A DNA stretch of 24,857 nucleotides from an uncultured Muribaculaceae bacterium (GCA_910577465.1 CAJTMM010000002.1:1-24857); one strand, 5' to 3'. Shown: positions 14,969 through 23,423, counted from the first letter of the stretch. Notes: a model not told the origin generated them from the sequence alone. Translations and numbers: made by a program.

Positions 14969-15724
14969 TTATTCATTCCAGATATTCCATGCGGCTAATG
15001 CCTGTAGGTGCAGCATTTCCAATCCGTTTTTTACCGTTGCGCCATAAGCCGCGCATTGTTGCATGAACAATGTGGTCTCGGGATTGTAAACGAGATCGTA
15101 GCAGATGTGTTCAGGCGTAATCAAATGGTATGGAATGTGTGGTGACGATTGTGTGTGCGGAGACATACCTAATGGGGTGGTATTTATAATCACGGTATTT
15201 GCTTTCATTATCACCGGCGTTAAGTCTCCATAAGCAATGGCATTGTCCTGTGGAGTACGGGATACGGAAGTGGGGGTTAGCCCCAATTGCCGTAATGCTG
15301 CGATTACGGCTTTGGACGCTCCGCCTGTGCCGAGCACTAAGGCTTGTTCATGGTGTGGTGTCAGCAATGGTGAAATACTGTCGCGGAATCCGATTATGTC
15401 GGAGTTATAGCCTTTGAGACACAATGCACCATTGGGCGAATGACAAATCTTGATAACATTGACAGCCCCTATATTTGCGGCCAATGGGTCAAGTGTGTCA
15501 AGATACGGGATTATTTTTTCTTTATAAGGTATTGTGACGTTAAGTCCGCTCAAGTCTCGGTATTGTGAAAATAAGTCTTTAAATCCGGCTAAATCAGGTA
15601 ACTCAAAGTTGAGATATCTGGCTGATATATGTTCGTCTTGAAACTTATGGTTGAAAAAGTCTTTTGAAAATGAATGACCTAATGGGTATCCAATAAGTCC
15701 GTATATCTTGAGATTATGTTTCAT
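14969..15724 (-). CDS. aroE: Shikimate dehydrogenase
   Basis: The protein has 251 residues from the ATG at 15724. It carries the AroE pattern: GYPLGHSFSKDFFN (12-25, shikimate-binding Ser18/Ser20), NVTIPYKE (62-69, catalytic Lys68), GYNSDIIGF (105-113, catalytic Asp109), the nucleotide loop LGTGGASKAV (131-140), NTTPLGM (181-187), YNPE (213-216) and GLEMLHLQA (234-242). The enzyme reduces 3-dehydroshikimate to shikimate with NADPH in aromatic amino acid synthesis. Slightly short of the E. coli length (272). An in-frame TTG at 15739 would add five residues but the ATG fits the family start (KIYGLIG). It converges on the HAD phosphatase gene with a 23-nt gap. Confidence 0.95.
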   Translation of the reverse strand: MKHNLKIYGLIGYPLGHSFSKDFFNHKFQDEHISARYLNFELPDLAGFKDLFSQYRDLSGLNVTIPYKEKIIPYLDTLDPLAANIGAVNVIKICHSPNGALCLKGYNSDIIGFRDSISPLLTPHHEQALVLGTGGASKAVIAALRQLGLTPTSVSRTPQDNAIAYGDLTPVIMKANTVIINTTPLGMSPHTQSSPHIPYHLITPEHICYDLVYNPETTLFMQQCAAYGATVKNGLEMLHLQALAAWNIWNE

Positions 15725-15752
15725 TACTATGTTGATCAAGTTGGGATGAGTG

Positions 15753-15760
15753 CAAAGATA
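15753..15760 (-). promoter_or_regulatory. Candidate -7 box upstream of aroE
   Basis: TATCTTTG on the minus strand (15760-15753) matches TAnnTTTG, 28 nt from the aroE ATG. No TTG at the usual spacing was found. Confidence 0.45.
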
Positions 15761-15839
15761 CTATTTTTTATAGACAGATTGAGGTTATTTGTGCCCCGGT
15801 ATTAAGTACTCCCTCCCGCCTTGGCAATGACCAAATAAA

Positions 15840-15871
15840 TTTGGCATTGCTCTCACTTATCCGTATTTTTG
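15840..15871 (+). promoter_or_regulatory. Bacteroidetes-type promoter for the kinase-RapZ / MurU-like unit
   Basis: TTTG at 15840-15843 and TATTTTTG at 15864-15871 are separated by 20 nt, a full consensus match. Transcription starting near 15878 gives a leader of about 20 nt before the ATG at 15899. Confidence 0.75.
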
Positions 15872-15898
15872 TGGTTGTGCTTACATTAGTTATTGAAA

Positions 15899-17317
15899 AT
15901 GGATAGATTAAAAACACTATATACCGCTACTTTTGGACATGAGCCTGAGTCGATAAATCCGATTTCAGGCGCAGGGTCTAATAGGCAATACTATAGACTC
16001 GGACCTTCACCTATGGTTGTGGGTACAATCGGGACTGACAAGGCTGAAAATGATGCTTTCTTTAGTTGGGATAAATATTTCATAAACAAGCGGCTTCCGG
16101 TGCCGAATCTGATTGCCAAGAGTAACGATTGGGAAGTGTATCTCCAAGAGGATGTGGGAGATGTGTCACTTTACGATATGATAGTGAAGTATGGCGTGGA
16201 GTCACCCGAGGTGCGTGAGATAATGGTCAAATGTATGGAACGCTTGCCGGAATTCCAGGTCGTGAAGAGTAATGATTCAGTGGATTGGGAGCGGTGTTAT
16301 CCACGGCAGGCAATGGATTTGCGAGCCGTAATGTGGGACTTGAATTATTTTAAATACTGTTTTCTGAAAATATCAGGGATAGAAATCCGTGAGGATGCGT
16401 TGGAAAATGATTTCGAGTGTTTCGCGCAAAAGGTTCTTTCGGTTCCTGACAATACTATTATGCTGCGGGATTTTCAGTCGCGCAATGTGATGGTTAGGGG
16501 TGGGGAGCCGTACGTTATCGATTTTCAAGGAGCTCGTCGTGGTGCAGCATTGTACGATGTGGCTTCATTCCTTTGGCAGGTACGTGCCGGTATACCTGAC
16601 AGTATGCGTATGGAGCTTGCCGAGGTCTATCGTAAATCATTGGAATCTCTTTCGGGTGTGAAGTGTGTGAATTTCCGCAGTCAGCTGAGATTGATGGCTC
16701 TTTTTCGGACAATGCAGGTTCTCGGTGCATACGGGTTCCGTGGATATGTGGAGCGGAAAGCCCAGTTCATTACCGAAATATCCGGAGCGGTGAGGAATCT
16801 GTCGGTACTGCTCGATGAGGTGGATTTGGACGATATGCCGTATTTAAAATCAGTGTTGCGCGAGATTTCTGCGTTTCCAAGGTTTTCATCGGTTGAGGAT
16901 TATAAAGGACTTACGGTAAGGGTGATGAGCTTCTCTTATAAGAAGGGAATACCGGAGGATTATAGCGGTAATGGCGGCGGATTTGTATTTGATTGTCGTG
17001 CGGTGCATAATCCCGGTCGTTATGACGAGTATAAGAAATTAACAGGATTGGATGCTCCGGTTATAGAGTTTATAGAACGTGATGGTGAGATGGTGGAGTT
17101 TATGGAGGATTGTTACCGTCTTGTGGACCGGAGCGTAGAATGCTATGTACGGCGCGGTTTTTCCAGTCTTATGGTATGTTTCGGTTGTACGGGTGGACAG
17201 CACCGTTCTGTGTATGGAGCCAGTCATATGGCAGAACATATTTGGCGTAAGTTTGGAGTGCGTGTGGAACTGGTGCATAGGGAACAGGGCAAATCAGAAA
17301 TATTCGGTGCGATATGA
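15899..17317 (+). CDS. AmgK-like sugar kinase fused to a RapZ C-terminal domain
   Basis: A 472-residue two-part protein. Residues 1 to about 310 are an aminoglycoside-phosphotransferase-fold kinase: SGAGSNRQYYRL (23-34), the Brenner-type loop LRDFQSRNVMV (189-199, with Arg in place of the usual His, as in AmgK proteins) and the metal site VIDFQGARRG (206-215). Residues about 336-472 are the RapZ C-terminal domain: SFSYKKGIP (344-352), FVFDCRAVHNPGRY (362-375), TGLDAPV (382-388) and CFGCTGGQHRSVYGA (427-441). In E. coli that domain binds glucosamine-6-phosphate through the Cys and His-Arg of the CTGGxHRS loop. AmgK phosphorylates MurNAc/GlcNAc at C1 for cell-wall recycling. The next gene, overlapping by ATGA, is MurU-like, which supports that role. 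The ATG is preferred over a TTG six bases earlier. Confidence 0.85.
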   Translation: MDRLKTLYTATFGHEPESINPISGAGSNRQYYRLGPSPMVVGTIGTDKAENDAFFSWDKYFINKRLPVPNLIAKSNDWEVYLQEDVGDVSLYDMIVKYGVESPEVREIMVKCMERLPEFQVVKSNDSVDWERCYPRQAMDLRAVMWDLNYFKYCFLKISGIEIREDALENDFECFAQKVLSVPDNTIMLRDFQSRNVMVRGGEPYVIDFQGARRGAALYDVASFLWQVRAGIPDSMRMELAEVYRKSLESLSGVKCVNFRSQLRLMALFRTMQVLGAYGFRGYVERKAQFITEISGAVRNLSVLLDEVDLDDMPYLKSVLREISAFPRFSSVEDYKGLTVRVMSFSYKKGIPEDYSGNGGGFVFDCRAVHNPGRYDEYKKLTGLDAPVIEFIERDGEMVEFMEDCYRLVDRSVECYVRRGFSSLMVCFGCTGGQHRSVYGASHMAEHIWRKFGVRVELVHREQGKSEIFGAI

Positions 17318-18063
17318 AAGCAATGATTTTTGCAGCAGGATTGGGTACGCGGTTGCGTCCGCTCACCGATAGTATGCCCAAGGCATTGGTGGATGTTGGT
17401 GGAATGCCTATGCTTGAACGGGTAATAAGAAAATTGAAAAAGAACGGTGTGACCGAAATAGTGGTTAATGTGCATCATTTCCCGGACATGATTACAGATT
17501 TTCTTGACCAAAACCGAAACTTTGGATTGACAATACATGTAAGTGATGAGCGCAATCGGCTACTTGACACCGGTGGAGGGATAGCTAAGGCTATTGGTAT
17601 TTTAGGGGACGATGAGCCGGTGCTGGTGCATAACGTGGATATTCTTACGGATTTTGATGTGAACGCGATGTTATGTCGGCATGTGAAATCAGGAGCTGAT
17701 GCAACATTGTTAACCTCAGACCGTACGACATCACGCTATCTATTGTTTGATGGAGAACAGCGTATGCAAGGGTGGTGCAATGTATCGACAGGCGAGGTAC
17801 GGCCGCATGATATCGATGCCAATTCTTTTGAACGGCTGGCATTCGGTGGTGTACATATACTTTCGCCACGTATGTTGAAACGGTTGAGAGAGTATTCATG
17901 TAAAGAAGATGTATTTTCAATCGTACCTTTTTACATAGATGTGTGTCGGGAGATGGATATACGGGCGTTTGTGCCTGATATGGAATACCATTGGGTGGAT
18001 ATCGGCAAGCCTGAGAGTCTTTCATTAGCCGGAAAATATGTTTCGGAAGGGATTTTGGAGTAA
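17314..18063 (+). CDS. MurU-like sugar-1-phosphate nucleotidyltransferase
   Basis: The 249-residue protein is a nucleotidyltransferase: FAAGLGTRLRPLTDSMPKAL (6-25) is the NTP-binding and catalytic loop with Lys23, VNVHHFPDMI (51-60) and LLDTGGGIAKAI (83-94) are the sugar and nucleotide sites, HNVDIL (106-111) holds a metal-binding Asp109, and AFGGVHILSP and WVDIGKPE lie near the C-terminus. MurU transfers UMP to MurNAc-1-phosphate, giving UDP-MurNAc directly for peptidoglycan synthesis. The ATGA overlap with the AmgK-like kinase gene supports this over glucose-1-phosphate or mannose-1-phosphate specificity, which cannot be excluded from sequence. Length fits MurU (about 225-240) rather than the longer GlmU or RfbA enzymes. 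Confidence 0.82.
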   Translation: MKAMIFAAGLGTRLRPLTDSMPKALVDVGGMPMLERVIRKLKKNGVTEIVVNVHHFPDMITDFLDQNRNFGLTIHVSDERNRLLDTGGGIAKAIGILGDDEPVLVHNVDILTDFDVNAMLCRHVKSGADATLLTSDRTTSRYLLFDGEQRMQGWCNVSTGEVRPHDIDANSFERLAFGGVHILSPRMLKRLREYSCKEDVFSIVPFYIDVCREMDIRAFVPDMEYHWVDIGKPESLSLAGKYVSEGILE

Positions 18064-18101
18064 AAAAGTGAGAAAAAATGGCGTGATTAATAAAAAAATA
18101 G

Positions 18102-18109
18102 TAACTTTG
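18102..18109 (+). promoter_or_regulatory. Candidate -7 box upstream of rpsP
   Basis: TAACTTTG at 18102-18109 matches TAnnTTTG, 43 nt before the rpsP ATG, in an AT-rich leader. The -33 element is not clear. It suggests rpsP has its own promoter and does not depend on the upstream unit. Confidence 0.5.
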
Positions 18110-18152
18110 CACCCGCTAATCAATACAAAACCAAAATTTTAATTATTAATTA

Positions 18153-18707
18153 ATGGCAACAAAAATCAGATTACAACGTCATGGTCGCAAGAACTATGCG
18201 TTTTATCCTATTGTTATCGCCGATAGCAGGGCACCACGAGATGGTAAATTTATTGAAAGGATAGGTTCTTATAATCCGAACACTAATCCTGCTACAGTAA
18301 CTTTGAATTTCGAACGGGCTTTGTATTGGGTTAATGTCGGTGCTCAACCCACTGACACAGTTCGCACAATTCTGTCGCAAGAAGGTGTGCTTTTGATGAA
18401 ACACCTCCAGGGTGGTGTTAAGAAAGGCGCATTTGACGAAGCTGAAGCACAGCGTCGTTTCGAGGCTTGGAAGCAGAAGAAACAGGCATCTGTTGACGCA
18501 TTCCGTACCTCTATGGCAAGTGCTAAGGAATTGGCAGCTAAGCAGCGTTTGGAAGACGAACAAGCCAAAAACAAAGCTAAGGCTGAGGTTGTGGCAAAGA
18601 AGAAAGCAGAACTTGCTGCCGCAAAGGCAGAAGCTGAAGCAGCCGCTGCTGCTAAAGCCGCTCCCGCAGAAGAAGCTGCTGAAACTGAAGCTCCCGCTGC
18701 AGAATAA
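18153..18707 (+). CDS. rpsP: 30S ribosomal protein S16 with long charged, Ala-rich tail
   Basis: Residues 1 to about 85 are S16: MATKIRLQRHGRKNYAFYPI, ADSRAPRDGKFIERIGSYNPNT and the ALYWVNVGAQPTDTVRTIL block. S16 binds 16S rRNA in the 5' domain and helps early 30S assembly. The protein is 184 residues, against 82 in E. coli: after residue 95 comes a Lys/Glu/Ala tail predicted to be helical and ending in a run of AAAAAKAAPAEEAAETE. Long S16 forms are usual in Bacteroidales, as I recall, so this is not a fusion of unrelated genes. A strong hairpin follows 20 nt after the stop. Confidence 0.95.
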   Translation: MATKIRLQRHGRKNYAFYPIVIADSRAPRDGKFIERIGSYNPNTNPATVTLNFERALYWVNVGAQPTDTVRTILSQEGVLLMKHLQGGVKKGAFDEAEAQRRFEAWKQKKQASVDAFRTSMASAKELAAKQRLEDEQAKNKAKAEVVAKKKAELAAAKAEAEAAAAAKAAPAEEAAETEAPAAE

Positions 18708-18727
18708 TCTTGAAAATAGATTTATTT

Positions 18728-18761
18728 ACGAGGGGATGCATCATTTGATGCATCCCCTCGT
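18728..18761 (+). terminator. Strong intrinsic terminator after rpsP
   Basis: A perfect 15-bp stem (18728-18742 with 18747-18761) around the 4-nt loop ATTT; the stem includes GAGGGGATGCATC. It is followed by the T-rich stretch TCTTATTCATT. It lies 21 nt after the rpsP stop codon. The same hairpin could also stop transcripts arriving from the convergent gene at 18869-19435, though the sequence after it on that strand is not T-rich. Confidence 0.85.
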
Positions 18762-18868
18762 CTTATTCATTCATGGCATGGAACTACAGCGGCATAAGCA
18801 TTTAAAGTGGTCGGAGTTAGTGCTGATTGTGCGTTTCGGTTACAAATGCTTATGTGTTGTCGGTGCGT

Positions 18869-19435
18869 TTATTTCTTTATGTCGGATGGTATTGAGCGTT
18901 TTATTATTGGAAATCTGAATAATCCGGTTTCCATGCCGATGGTTTTTGTGGTTCCGATTTTTGTGCGCCGGTATTCGCCGTGTGGTACTTCAATATCTTT
19001 TATGTTTCCGTCGGGTAGTTGAAGTGATAGCCGATAGGAATACCAATAGCCGTCGTTGATGTACCTGTTACGTCCTACACGGCGGCGTTTTTGATGCGCC
19101 TTGCGGTATTTGTCGCTGACGGTAGTTTGTACCGGTGTAAGAGTGTTGTCATCCGCACCGAAATAGTTGAATGTCAGGAAAAGCGTAGCGCCAAGTATCC
19201 CCATGGTTATAATGTGGAATACCGTATTTATAGCCCGGCTCGAATTACCGGTAATCTTATCCCAACGCAAAATCAATATAGGGTAGGTGATGCCCGCAAA
19301 TAATATGCCAACGAGCAATGGTAGCCACCACGGCATTATGGTAATCTGATACAAACTGAAACCAGCCCCTGCCGTGATCAGACCTAATATAGCTATGGTG
19401 ACTATAATTATGGTTCGTGCTGTAGACTTTTTCAT
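18869..19435 (-). CDS. Small membrane protein of unknown function, three helices
   Basis: I do not recognise this protein. From the ATG at 19435 it has 188 residues. Three hydrophobic helices cover about residues 8-28, 35-57 and 71-91. The rest is a basic linker with KAHQKRRRVGRNRY, then a short beta-rich tail with GYWYSYRLSLQLPDGNIKDIEVPHGEYRR, which could be a small soluble domain after the membrane part. The tail's pattern (tyrosine-rich strands, LPDG turn) looks like a signalling or ligand-binding beta domain but no motif supports that. A full-match promoter touches the start codon. An in-frame TTG at 19441 would add two residues but lies inside the promoter. It stands alone, converging on rpsP. 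Confidence 0.72.
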   Translation of the reverse strand: MKKSTARTIIIVTIAILGLITAGAGFSLYQITIMPWWLPLLVGILFAGITYPILILRWDKITGNSSRAINTVFHIITMGILGATLFLTFNYFGADDNTLTPVQTTVSDKYRKAHQKRRRVGRNRYINDGYWYSYRLSLQLPDGNIKDIEVPHGEYRRTKIGTTKTIGMETGLFRFPIIKRSIPSDIKK

Positions 19436-19438
19436 ACA

Positions 19439-19468
19439 CAAAATTAACCAAAGTCGCGGTCATGGCAA
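19439..19468 (-). promoter_or_regulatory. Bacteroidetes-type promoter abutting the membrane protein start
   Basis: On the minus strand TTG (19468-19466), a 19-nt spacer and TAATTTTG (19446-19439) match the consensus. Only three bases separate the box from the ATG at 19435, so transcription would start at or just inside the first codon. Either the mRNA is leaderless or the match is fortuitous. Confidence 0.45.
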
Positions 19469-19517
19469 TGGAACGCGGTTAAAAATACGATTAGTATGAA
19501 TATTCGTCGGTATAGTT

Positions 19518-19548
19518 TTTGTGGATTGGTGAATTAGAAGTATTTTTG
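19518..19548 (+). promoter_or_regulatory. Bacteroidetes-type promoter for glnS
   Basis: TTTG at 19518-19521 and TATTTTTG at 19541-19548 are 19 nt apart. Transcription starting near 19555 gives a leader of about 60 nt to the ATG at 19616. Confidence 0.75.
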
Positions 19549-19615
19549 TACATTAAATTAATGTGGCATGTCAGATGCCGAATCAATTATAAAAATCACA
19601 TATACCTATATAGCT

Positions 19616-21319
19616 ATGGCTGAAAAAGAAATGGAAGAAACACCTGAAGTAAAGGGTCTGAATTTTGTAGAACAGATAGTTTGGGATGACCTTCAAGCCG
19701 GAAAGAACGGAGGTCGGTTGAACACCCGCTTCCCGCCGGAACCGAACGGTTATCTGCATATCGGTCATGCCAAAGCTATATGCATGGATTTCGGTGTCGC
19801 TGAGAAATTCGGCGGAACCTGTAACTTGCGATTTGATGATACCAATCCTGTGAAAGAGGATGTGGAGTATGTGGATTCAATCCGCGAGGATATACATTGG
19901 CTCGGATTTGATTGGGGAGACCGTGAATATTACGCAAGTGACTATTTCCCTCAGCTCTATGATCTGGCTGTGCGCTTGATTAAAGAGGGTAAGGCTTATG
20001 TAGATGACCAGACATCGGAACAGATAGCCGAACAGAAGGGGAGTCCCACAGTGCCGGGAGTGGAAAGCCCTTATCGTAGCCGCTCGGTGGAGGAAAATCT
20101 TGATCTGTTTGAACGGATGAATGCAGGTGAGTTTGATGAGGGTGCGCGTGTGCTCCGTGCGAAGATAGATATGGCGTCGCCCAACATGCATTTCCGCGAT
20201 CCTATCATGTATCGTATCATCAAGCATCCACATCATCGTACCGGCACCAAGTGGAATGTATATCCTATGTATGATTTCGCGCATGGACAGAGTGACTATT
20301 TTGAAGGTGTGACGCACTCGATATGTACGCTTGAGTTTGTTGTGCATCGTCCGCTTTACGAGCATTTCGTGAAAGAACTCGCTGATGAGACATATTGCCC
20401 CCGACAGATAGAATTCAATCGGTTGAACCTTACATATACGGTGATGAGCAAGCGTAAATTGCTCCAGCTTGTGAAGGAGGGTTTGGTTGCCGGATGGGAC
20501 GATCCGCGTATGCCGACTATCTCAGGTATGCGCCGTAGAGGTTTCACCCCCCAGTCGATACGTAATTTTATCGATAAAATCGGTTATACTAAGTATGAGG
20601 CACTGAATAGTGTGTCGTTGCTCGAGCATGCAGTGCGTGAGGATCTGAATGCCGTATCGACCCGTGTTATGGCTGTGATGAATCCTGTGAAGGTGGTTAT
20701 AACCAACTATCCGGAGGATAAGGTGGAGATGCTTGAAATGGAGAATAATCCGGAGAATCCCGATGCAGGTACACATGAGATGCCATTCTCGCGTGAGATA
20801 TATATTGAACGGGATGACTTTATGGAAAATCCGCCCAAGAAATTCTTCCGTCTTGCACCTGATGGCGAAGTGCGTTTGAAAGGTGGTTACATAATAAAAT
20901 GTACCGGAGTGAAGAAAGATGCTGACGGTAATATCGAAGAGATTTACTGTACCTATGATCCCGATACACGTAGCGGTATGCCCGGTAGCATGCGTAAGGT
21001 GAAAGGTACGCTGCATTGGGTATCGGCAGCACATGCTATTGATGCTACAGCCCGTTTGTATGACCGCTTGTTCAATGTAGAAAATCCGGCAGCTGAAACG
21101 GATTGTGATTTCCGCGAGTTGCTCAATCCCGATTCTCTGAAGATACAGGAGGGTATTAAGATAGAACCGTATCTTGCTGAAAATTCCACTCCCGGTGCGC
21201 ATTTCCAATTCCAGCGAATAGGATACTTCACCCCCGACAAGGATTCCAAAGATGGTAATCTGGTGTTCAACCGAACTATTGCGTTAAAAGATAGCTGGGA
21301 AAAAGCACAAAAGAAGTAA
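19616..21319 (+). CDS. glnS: Glutaminyl-tRNA synthetase
   Basis: From the ATG at 19616 the protein has 567 residues. It has the class I signature RFPPEPNGYLHIGHAKAI (38-55, with HIGH at 48-51), the GlnRS/GluRS block NLRFDDTNPVKEDVEYV, the AHGQSDYFEGVTHSICTLEF stretch that separates GlnRS from GluRS, and VMSKRKLL (276-283) as the KMSKS-like loop. The C-terminal part holds the anticodon-binding beta barrels. It charges tRNA-Gln with glutamine. An in-frame ATG at 19568 would add 16 residues, but the ATG at 19616 gives the usual N-terminus and a normal leader length after the promoter. The stop codon is followed directly by the ATG of the TPR gene. Confidence 0.97.
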   Translation: MAEKEMEETPEVKGLNFVEQIVWDDLQAGKNGGRLNTRFPPEPNGYLHIGHAKAICMDFGVAEKFGGTCNLRFDDTNPVKEDVEYVDSIREDIHWLGFDWGDREYYASDYFPQLYDLAVRLIKEGKAYVDDQTSEQIAEQKGSPTVPGVESPYRSRSVEENLDLFERMNAGEFDEGARVLRAKIDMASPNMHFRDPIMYRIIKHPHHRTGTKWNVYPMYDFAHGQSDYFEGVTHSICTLEFVVHRPLYEHFVKELADETYCPRQIEFNRLNLTYTVMSKRKLLQLVKEGLVAGWDDPRMPTISGMRRRGFTPQSIRNFIDKIGYTKYEALNSVSLLEHAVREDLNAVSTRVMAVMNPVKVVITNYPEDKVEMLEMENNPENPDAGTHEMPFSREIYIERDDFMENPPKKFFRLAPDGEVRLKGGYIIKCTGVKKDADGNIEEIYCTYDPDTRSGMPGSMRKVKGTLHWVSAAHAIDATARLYDRLFNVENPAAETDCDFRELLNPDSLKIQEGIKIEPYLAENSTPGAHFQFQRIGYFTPDKDSKDGNLVFNRTIALKDSWEKAQKK

Positions 21320-22774
21320 ATGTACAATAACTCATACGACGATGAAGTGGCGGCGCTGTATTCTGAATTTACAGCGTCGCTTCGTAATGGAAAGGATTTG
21401 AATCAGTATTCGGTCGATGACTTGATAGCCATATATGATTATGCCTATGATCATAATGATGAGTATGTGAAAACCGAAATATTGTTTGTGGCTTCGCGTC
21501 GATATCCTAAGGATAGAGAACTGTCGGAACGAAAGGCGATGTACTATATCGATATGGGCGAAAAGGAGGCTGCGCGTAATGTGGCGTTGCAACTTCCCGA
21601 TAGTTCATTTATCAAGCGCGTAGTGCTTTTGGAGGTGTCCGGTATTGCCGATGGGAATAAATCGGATGCTATGGGGAATCTGCTTGCGAACATAAGGCTT
21701 TGTTCACTTGAGGATGAGGATGTAATACAGCTTGTGAGACTGTTGGCAGATTTGGATTGTCTTGATTGGGCAAAGGAAAATCTGGAGCGGTTGAAAAAAT
21801 TGTGCCGTTATCCCGATACGTTGTTGTATGAGCTCGCGCATGTATTAAATGATGCCGCAGATTTTGTTTGTGCACGGTCATTGGCTCAGGAGCTAACTTT
21901 GATTGATGCGTTTAATGTGGATTTCTGGACATTTCTTGCGGAAATCGATATTGACCAGTTGGGAGATTGGGACGATGGCGAGCAGGCATTGGAATATGCT
22001 CTTGCTATAGACCCATTGTCAAGGAAAGCATTGATGCTCAAAGCGCGTTTGCTTATGGAGCGTGACGGTTGTTCACAAAAGGTAGTGAATCTGTTTTCGG
22101 AGGTGCTTGATGGCAATTCATGTGATTCCGAAGCATTGTACTTGCGTGCGGCTGTACTTGCCGATATGGGTGAGCGGGATAATGCCGTTAAGGATTTGGA
22201 CCGTTGCCTTGAGTTGGGCTATGATGTGCGTTCCACTATTGATATGCTCTTGTATGTGAAGAATGGAGCACTGGATGATTCTGAGAAAATGTATTTGCGT
22301 AGGCTACTCGCCGATGGTATGGAAGAATCGGTAGCATTATGGGCATTGGGAGAATTGGCGGCACATAGGTTGGTTTCAGCGGAAAATATAATTTTGGCTT
22401 ATGCTGAAAATAATATCCTTTCCGACAGATTGTTTGTTATGTTGCTTGAGATACTATACCGTCACGGTAGTTATGCTGATATTGTGGCATTGTTTGAGCA
22501 AAGGTATGACTGTATCAGTGATTCCTATGCCAATGGTGCTGTGGCGTTGTTGTACTCGTTAAGCCGTATGCGATTGGGTAAGACGGATGGATTGACGCAA
22601 TACATCGAAAATGTATTGGATTGTGAAGACAAAGCAGACAATATAATCCGACCGCTACAGGAGCGTGCAGAGCTTTTTGGACTCAGTTGCTTCCTGATGA
22701 ATCTCAGGGATGTATTGGTAAAAGGAATGCAGGGTGTGAGCGAATCATCCTATGACCCGTTTGTGGAAGACTGA
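21320..22774 (+). CDS. Tetratricopeptide-repeat protein of unknown function
   Basis: The 484-residue protein is almost all helical, made of TPR-like helix pairs. Clear examples are ELSERKAMYYIDMGEKEAAR near 67-86, GEQALEYALAIDPLSRKALM near 218-237 and EALYLRAAVLADMGERDNAV near 271-290, the last two with typical TPR spacing. There is no signal peptide or membrane helix, so it is probably cytoplasmic. The sequence is acidic. The ATG begins immediately after the glnS stop (TAAATG), and no promoter is evident, so the two are likely co-transcribed; a TPR gene after glnS is, as I recall, common in Bacteroides. TPR folds bind other proteins; the partner is unknown. Confidence 0.82.
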   Translation: MYNNSYDDEVAALYSEFTASLRNGKDLNQYSVDDLIAIYDYAYDHNDEYVKTEILFVASRRYPKDRELSERKAMYYIDMGEKEAARNVALQLPDSSFIKRVVLLEVSGIADGNKSDAMGNLLANIRLCSLEDEDVIQLVRLLADLDCLDWAKENLERLKKLCRYPDTLLYELAHVLNDAADFVCARSLAQELTLIDAFNVDFWTFLAEIDIDQLGDWDDGEQALEYALAIDPLSRKALMLKARLLMERDGCSQKVVNLFSEVLDGNSCDSEALYLRAAVLADMGERDNAVKDLDRCLELGYDVRSTIDMLLYVKNGALDDSEKMYLRRLLADGMEESVALWALGELAAHRLVSAENIILAYAENNILSDRLFVMLLEILYRHGSYADIVALFEQRYDCISDSYANGAVALLYSLSRMRLGKTDGLTQYIENVLDCEDKADNIIRPLQERAELFGLSCFLMNLRDVLVKGMQGVSESSYDPFVED

Positions 22775-22781
22775 TTCGTGC

Positions 22782-23423
22782 CTAAATGAACGGATTGTAT
22801 CGCAATTCGTGGCCTATTGAGGTGGGCGCACCGTGCCCGGGATACACAATAGTGTTTTCCGGAAGCGTAAGCAGTCTGTTGCTTATGCTTGATATGAGTT
22901 GAGCATGGTTGCCGCCAGGAAGGTCAGTGCGTCCGATGCTTCCTTGGAATAACGCGTCGCCGGTGATGACGAACCCTGATTGCGGGCAGTACAAGGCTAT
23001 AGAACCGGGAGAATGTCCGGGGACGGATATTACTTGCAAGTATTCTTTGCCAAGGGGTATCCGATCACCATCGTTAAGCTCTACACCGATTTGCAATGGC
23101 GAGGGTGTGGGAATCCTGAGATGGAACATCTGCGCCTGTGCCGCGCGGGCTTGTCCAAGCGGAGCTTCGGCGGAATGAGCTTCTGTAGGGGTGTTGTAGC
23201 GTTGTGTTATTAAGTCGTTGCCTAAAGTATGGTCAATATGTAGATGGGTGTTTATTAAATGCCGCACTGACAATTGGTGCATCTCAATGAAGTCGATTAG
23301 TGTGCGCTGTTCATCGGATGATGCCATGCCGGGGTCTATAATTGCAGCATCTTTAGTCGATTCGTCCCATACGACATAAGTGTTTACTCCAAATAGATTG
23401 AATTCAAAGGATTGTATTTTCAT
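22782..23423 (-). CDS. MBL-fold metallo-hydrolase, glyoxalase II-like
   Basis: The 213-residue protein has the complete zinc site of the glyoxalase II branch: THLHIDH (59-65; His60, His62, Asp64, His65), PGHSPGS (135-141; His137), TGDALFQGSIGRTDLPGG (154-171; bridging Asp156) and YPGHG (194-198; His197). Relatives hydrolyse thioesters such as S-lactoylglutathione or act on other substrates; many Bacteroidales lack glutathione, so the natural substrate is open. The short form lacks the C-terminal HAGH domain of classical glyoxalase II. Its start overlaps the rsmG stop by four bases (23420-23423), so it is translated with rsmG. Confidence 0.88.
   Translation of the reverse strand: MKIQSFEFNLFGVNTYVVWDESTKDAAIIDPGMASSDEQRTLIDFIEMHQLSVRHLINTHLHIDHTLGNDLITQRYNTPTEAHSAEAPLGQARAAQAQMFHLRIPTPSPLQIGVELNDGDRIPLGKEYLQVISVPGHSPGSIALYCPQSGFVITGDALFQGSIGRTDLPGGNHAQLISSISNRLLTLPENTIVYPGHGAPTSIGHELRYNPFI

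Noticed and set aside
14957..14977. Hairpin between the HAD phosphatase and aroE genes
   Set aside because: Only a 7-bp AT-rich stem without a T tract, partly inside aroE; too weak to call a terminator.
15899..16830. Aminoglycoside resistance kinase
   Set aside because: The fold is shared, but the RDFQSRN loop, the RapZ fusion and the MurU-like neighbour fit an AmgK-type sugar kinase.
19568..19615. 16-residue N-terminal extension of glnS
   Set aside because: The ATG at 19616 gives the usual N-terminus and a normal leader after the promoter.
20522..21208. 228-codon open frame on the minus strand
   Set aside because: It is fully antisense to glnS, with the His/Arg/Thr-rich composition of a shadow frame.
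22741..22778. 7-bp inverted repeat at the TPR/MBL convergent junction
   Set aside because: CGAATCA/TGATTCG with a 24-nt loop inside coding sequence is likely chance.
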